A stretch of 22,020 nt of DNA, taken from NCBI GenBank assembly GCA_003162615.1, contig PMNG01000067.1, positions 3,328 to 25,347 of the forward strand, in the 5' to 3' direction. Origin of the DNA: Methanothrix sp. GTDB taxonomy: Archaea > Halobacteriota > Methanosarcinia > Methanotrichales > Methanotrichaceae. Positions within the stretch are counted from its first letter, which is position 1; each line of letters begins with the position of its first letter. Both the position numbers and the translations under genes were made by a program. Below the pieces are notes generated by a model, which made no database searches, was not told the DNA's origin, and saw nothing but the letters and a program-made list of their open reading frames with translations. Positions 20,691 to 22,020 of this stretch are shown here, one piece after another.

Positions 20691-22020
20691 ATGGACGAGA
20701 CAAATAAATTCCCCAATCTCCCTGACAGGATCTCCGGACTAGGAGATCTGGCTTACAATCTGTGGTGGTCCTGGCACCCCGAAGGGAGGGGCCTCTTCAA
20801 GATGCTCAGCAGGACAGGTTGGTACCTTAGTGCCCATAACCCGGTCAAGATGCTCCGTCAGCTTGACCGGGCAACACTTGAGGCAGCAGCCAAAGATTCT
20901 CATTTTCTGAGACATTACGACGCCGTCACGGCTGGTTTCGAAGATGAGATGAGTGAATCAAGCAGCTGGTTCTGCGCTAACGTGGCCGATCCAAAGAGCA
21001 TAAACATAGCATACTTCTCGGCTGAGTACGGGTTGCATCACGCTCTACCCTTTTACGCCGGCGGCCTGGGATTTCTAGCAGGTGACTTCCTGAAGGAGTG
21101 CAGCGACCTGGGGATACCCATGGTCGGCGTGGGGTTCATGTACCCCCAGGGTTACCTGCGCCAGATGATCACCCCGGATGGGTGGCAGGTGGGGGCCTGC
21201 GAGATCCTGGACAGGGAGAACGCACCCATCACCAGGGCCCAGGATGGTGATGGAAAGCCCCTGTCGGTCAAGATTCCTGTCATAGATCCGCCGATCTACC
21301 TCGAGGCCTGGAAGGTCCAGGTGGGCAGGACATCCCTTTACCTGTTGGACACCTCGAGCGAGGCCAACGATCCCTGGAACCGGTGCATCTCCGACCGGCT
21401 TTACACCGGAGACCCCGAACAGCGGCTGAGACAGGAGATAGTTCTCGGGATTGGCGGTGTCAGGATTTTGAAAGCCCTTGGAATAGATTATTCCGTCCTC
21501 CACCTGAACGAGGGACACCCAGCTTTTGCCATCCTAGAAAGAATCCGGGAGAAGGTAGAAGGAGGAATCAGTTACCGTGATGCATTCGAGCAGGTCAGAG
21601 GAACTACGGTCTTCACGACTCACACGCCTGTGCCTGCTGGCCACGACATCTTCACCTTTCAATTGATGGACAAGTACTTCGGCCCCTACCTTCCGGGCCT
21701 GGATCTTGACCGAGAGGAGTTCTTCAAGCTGGGGATGGATCCGAAGAACCCGAGCGGCTTCAACATGACTGCCTTTGCCCTTCGCTCCTCCGGCTATCGC
21801 AATGCCGTGAGCAAAAGGCATGGGGAGGTCGCCCGGCGAATGTGGAGGCAGCTCTGGCCTGAACTGCCCGAAGAAAAAGTGCCCATAGATCACATCACCA
21901 ACGGGATCCACGTCCCAACCTGGATCGATCGACACCTTGGCGACGTCATCCTCAACAAGCATCTTGGCAGAAACTGGCTGGCGGGTCACGACAACCCCCG
22001 CATCTGGGAGCTGGTCGACG
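20691..22020 (+). CDS. glgP: Alpha-glucan phosphorylase (3' partial)
   Basis: 443 codons are visible and the frame is still open at the window end. The N-terminus is the DUF3417 type found in bacterial and archaeal glucan phosphorylases: LPDRISGLGDLAYNLWWSWH, then GWYLSAHNPVKML. The phosphorylase core follows with IAYFSAEYGLHHALPFYAGG, LGFLAGDFLKECSDLG, VGFMYPQGYLRQ, LHLNEGHPAFAILERI, TVFTTHTPVPAGHD and ITNGIHVPTW. It releases glucose 1-phosphate from glycogen-like polymers with phosphate. The pyridoxal-phosphate lysine lies in the missing C-terminal half. ATG 20691 has a strong SD (GGAGTGAGG, 8 nt away) and a TATA box at 20643-20650. It is the first gene after a divergent promoter region and would feed stored glucan into the lower glycolytic/gluconeogenic steps that include GpmI. 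Confidence 0.93.
   Translation, partial: MDETNKFPNLPDRISGLGDLAYNLWWSWHPEGRGLFKMLSRTGWYLSAHNPVKMLRQLDRATLEAAAKDSHFLRHYDAVTAGFEDEMSESSSWFCANVADPKSINIAYFSAEYGLHHALPFYAGGLGFLAGDFLKECSDLGIPMVGVGFMYPQGYLRQMITPDGWQVGACEILDRENAPITRAQDGDGKPLSVKIPVIDPPIYLEAWKVQVGRTSLYLLDTSSEANDPWNRCISDRLYTGDPEQRLRQEIVLGIGGVRILKALGIDYSVLHLNEGHPAFAILERIREKVEGGISYRDAFEQVRGTTVFTTHTPVPAGHDIFTFQLMDKYFGPYLPGLDLDREEFFKLGMDPKNPSGFNMTAFALRSSGYRNAVSKRHGEVARRMWRQLWPELPEEKVPIDHITNGIHVPTWIDRHLGDVILNKHLGRNWLAGHDNPRIWELVD

Noticed and set aside
1..22020. CRISPR array, insertion sequence or prophage
   Set aside because: No regularly spaced repeats, no transposase with terminal inverted repeats and no phage genes were found; the HTH fragment at 5276-5467 alone does not identify an element.

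Overview
The window looks like chromosome from a methanogenic euryarchaeon of the Methanosarcinales/Methanotrichales group, most likely a Methanothrix (Methanosaeta) relative. The reasons are archaeal gene families (DUF1699, MptD-type dihydroneopterin aldolase, PurP, a COG1326 zinc-finger protein, archaeosortase with archaetidylserine enzymes), TATA boxes about 26 nt upstream of starts, several leaderless or TTG/GTG starts, and SD motifs at some internal genes. The genus is inferred; the archaeal origin is well supported. No IS element, CRISPR array, tRNA or rRNA was seen.

Layout. 1-765: the end of a winged-helix regulator and a DUF1699 protein. 766-1732: gene-free apart from a GC-rich hairpin. 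1733-4599: MoaA and a small membrane protein (both minus), then a sodium:solute symporter (plus) whose promoter carries a perfect 9-bp inverted repeat. 4600-6031: a long stretch with few genes. It holds two easily missed items: a 51-residue cysteine-rich ORF, and a convergent zinc/HTH reading frame split by one in-frame TAA. 6032-8389 (minus): a tight operon of archaeosortase, archaetidylserine decarboxylase, archaetidylserine synthase and MptD. 8460-11948: a large secreted subtilisin. 11949-13668: a relaxed region with a foldable three-way-junction element, a membrane protein, an AT-rich island, an unannotated 59-residue gene and several operator-like palindromes. 13669-16465: zinc-finger protein, protein-L-isoaspartate methyltransferase and cofactor-independent phosphoglycerate mutase. 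16493-17026 (minus): a divergent HisB-like protein. 17136-19962: PurP, a tandem-SIS protein and an MJ0936/YfcE-type phosphoesterase. 19990-20430 (minus): a secreted COG4315-type protein. 20691-end: the N-terminal part of an alpha-glucan phosphorylase.

How the genes fit together. The archaeosortase operon links synthesis of ethanolamine-type archaeal lipids to C-terminal lipid anchoring of surface proteins. Phosphoglycerate mutase and glucan phosphorylase belong to the gluconeogenesis/glycogen economy expected of an acetate- or C1-using methanogen. The most unusual items are the HisB-like protein with three altered metal-ligand positions, the tandem-SIS/phosphoesterase pair behind purP, the split zinc-HTH frame, and the foldable intergenic elements at 12022-12116 and 20493-20605.
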